A DNA stretch of 64,000 bases from Chamaea fasciata (Eukaryota; Chordata; Aves; Passeriformes; Sylviidae): the NCBI GenBank assembly GCA_029207755.1, contig JARCOQ010000002.1, forward strand, positions 58,011,172 through 58,075,171. Reading direction: 5' to 3'. The translations under genes were made by a program, and so were the position numbers. Position 1 is the stretch's first letter. Every line of letters starts with the position of its first letter. The notes below the pieces were generated by a model. It was not told the origin of the DNA. It did no database searches and worked only from the letters and a program-made list of their open reading frames with translations. This document shows, piece by piece, positions 61,784 to 64,000 of the stretch.

Positions 61784-63334
61784 TCTTATCAAGTTTCTTT
61801 TCCCTTTATTTTGTTTCTCCTTACAGTTATTTTCAACATAACCCTTTGGCTGCAGTTTTTACTGTAACTTCAGAGCTGAAAAACCACAACAGTTTCCTTT
61901 ATAATTTTTATATCACATACTATTTAACAGACAGTTGCTATGCCAACTACACAATATTATGGGGAGATTTTTTCCTTATATTTTCTATTGTGGAAACTGG
62001 TGAAGTAAAGACCCATTCAGAAAATGAGGTAATACCTATTCCACGTAATCTTTTATTTTATATAGTAATGGAAGGTTACCTTTGGAGATGGAACCAAATA
62101 ACTATCTTTATATCTTTGGTAGGAAATACCAGTATTGCCTTCACAGAGTGAGAGATAATACTTCTGGCAATTTTACTATCACACAGCCTTACAAGCAGCA
62201 AGGTAGAAAGAGAAACTAATGTGAGAGACAATATTTTGGAAATGTATTATGGATAAAGATAAAATAGGTCTTCGTATGAAAATCAAATATATTTTTCATG
62301 TCTGGGGAAAGTGCTCTTAAAGAAATCCAAACTCTCACTTGGACCTGTTTTAAATGACATATTGCCAAAGATATTAATATAAAAGAATAAATTTGCATTT
62401 CACTCTAGCTTTTGGTGATGCAAATCGTAATCTAAGAAGCTACAATTTACTCTCTAAACACACAACAGATTGATGAAAGGAACAAAATAACAGAAGGTGC
62501 TTCAGCATACTGCAGTCTTGAAAAAGAATGGTTGGAAGACAAGTATTGGTTGAGATCATCTTCTGAAATGTTCAGTTCTGATGGGTGTGTGAGGCAAGCT
62601 GACAGGAAGAACTGCATGCCTCAGGGAGCACTGACAGAATTCTTTCAAGGGGACAATGTATCAAGTGGGAAAACAGGGTTAAACTGCCCCAGACCCTGAC
62701 TGTAACAGGAAAAAGATGGTTCAGATAAGGAAAGTAAAGGTAAGAAAACCTAAAGGTAGCAATACAAAAAGCTAGCACCTATGAAATGAAATAAAATAAA
62801 ATCATCTAATAAATGTTAGACTATGTAGACCAGATGCCAGAAATAAAACATAAATTTTAACAGGATGGCTTCATGCCACAAGAATAAATTCAGGGGTGTG
62901 CAGGTATGGGATTTTGCTTTACCTCACAAGATATAAGTAGCACCTTCAGAAAAGATGGCTTTATTGGGATATTAAAAATAAATAATCAATGTAATTAAAA
63001 AGTAGCTCCATTGAAAAGAACCAGTTTACATCAATATAGTGTAAATCCCTAGAGGAATAAAATCAGAGTTCTGCATTCATCATTTTGGGGTTAGGATTCT
63101 GAGTCACAAAGAGGAACACCATATAAGGGCTTAATGCCGGCTTTTGGTTGAGGCTTAAATATTCTAGTCAGCGTATTTGATATGGTTTCACTGAGTTACT
63201 TTCCTCGTTATCACTGGGACAGATTTTCTTCCTAGTAGCTAGTAAAATGCTATGGTTTAGATTTAGTATGAGAATAATGATGATAACAAACTCATGTGTA
63301 AGTTGTTGCTGAGTGCTTACTCTTCATCAGGGAC
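61784..63334. other. Unassigned non-coding stretch
   Basis: I recognise no gene. The plus frame 61846-62151 (101 codons) has ordinary composition but no known domain and no convincing splice context. The part at 62575-62705 is slightly GC-richer. Confidence 0.5.
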
Positions 63335-63456
63335 TGTTGAGGTTTCCATGCCCTGCCAGTTAGCAGGGAAACATGAAGCTGGGTGGGAGCAGGGTCAGGA
63401 CAGCTGAACTGGCCAAAGAGATATTACATTCCATAGAAATATCACATGCAGACTGC
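63335..63456 (+). mobile_element. ERVL-type LTR, short internal fragment
   Basis: 'gggagcagggtcaggacag' near 63385, 'ctgaactggccaaagagat' near 63404 and 'attacattccatagaaat' near 63423 match, in order, a part of the LTR upstream of the segment seen at 45131. The subfamily appears to be the same as at 45.1 kb. Both ends are lost. Orientation is plus. Confidence 0.65.
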
Positions 63457-64000
63457 TATCATTATCTTTTCTGTTATTTGTAGAAGTGAAACTGATAACA
63501 TAATAGCCTGTAGAAATCACCTATAATGTGCATCAGGAAGCTTCACTCATACGTTTTTACCTTACTGTATATGTGGTCCCATATTTTGCTAGTACTTTTG
63601 CTTATTTTTTTCAATTCAATTGTTAAGAGCCAGAGAGCTGTTAAGGCATTGGCATGCACAATATGTTGTTGTTCAAATTCCACCTGAATTTTCTCATGTG
63701 TCACATACACTGAATAACAATGCATGAAACACATTCTGCTTATCGGAGATGAAAGAAAAAATTATTTGTTCATGTAGTAGATTTAATTTTGGTGAAGTAA
63801 GAAAACAAGTAAGAAAACTTGCTTCTATTTTATTCTGATCAGGATTCCAGAGAGTCAGAAAGGGTTGAGAGGGCTTCCCCAGGAGTAGGGATTGTCATGG
63901 TTTTTCTTTTGCCCTGTGTAATATTTCCACTTAGGGGAATATTAACATGTTCAATCCTTTGTACAACATTTCTCTTTGTCAGCATCTTGCTTTGAACCTT
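63457..64000. other. Unassigned non-coding stretch at window end
   Basis: I see no gene or recognised repeat. Confidence 0.55.

Overview
The window reads as AT-rich, repeat-littered non-coding DNA from a bird, most likely a passerine. Two things point there. It holds several 5'-truncated CR1 LINE copies, recognisable by the bird-typical 3' end (in antisense, 'tagaatggactgggttgg' near 32606). It also holds at least seven fragments of the avian ERVL-type long terminal repeats whose 5' end carries 'gttgaccctggctg'. Passerine is an inference from LTR abundance; no species can be named.

I found no protein-coding exon, tRNA, rRNA, CRISPR array or operon that I can defend. The open reading frames present are short (about 150 codons at most), low-complexity, or lie inside repeats. 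The window is therefore intergenic or intronic sequence of a vertebrate chromosome.

Layout. 1-680: an ERVL-type LTR cut by the window edge. 6.5-7.9 kb: two CR1 copies lying tail-to-tail. 9.7-9.95 kb: a GC-richer block ending in A24. 11.0-11.46 kb: an unassigned GC-richer block. 14.3 kb: a CA/TA/TG microsatellite. 15.3-15.9 kb: a plus-strand CR1. 18.85-18.98 kb: a hexanucleotide array. 19-29 kb: mostly unassigned AT-rich DNA with homopolymer and T/G tracts. 29.4-29.75 kb: an LTR with an internal deletion. 32.6-33.5 kb: a minus-strand CR1. 38.3-39.46 kb: two LTR pieces in tandem. 40-50 kb: dense A/C and T/G tracts plus an LTR 3' part at 45.1 kb. 51.24-51.47 kb: a probable polyadenylated retrocopy on the minus strand. 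52.86-53.25 kb: the most GC- and CpG-rich stretch, carrying a near-consensus DR1 nuclear-receptor site. 55.1-55.9 kb: LTR pieces flanking a CR1 3' end. 60.34 and 61.66 kb: a 121-bp direct repeat pair of unknown identity. 63.3 kb: another LTR piece.

There is no set of genes working together here. The best items to follow up are the GC/CpG island with its DR1 site, the minus-strand retrocopy signature (birds have few of these), the 121-bp duplicate pair, and the fact that every recognised LTR lies on the plus strand. All element names come from pattern memory, not from a database search, and edges are approximate.
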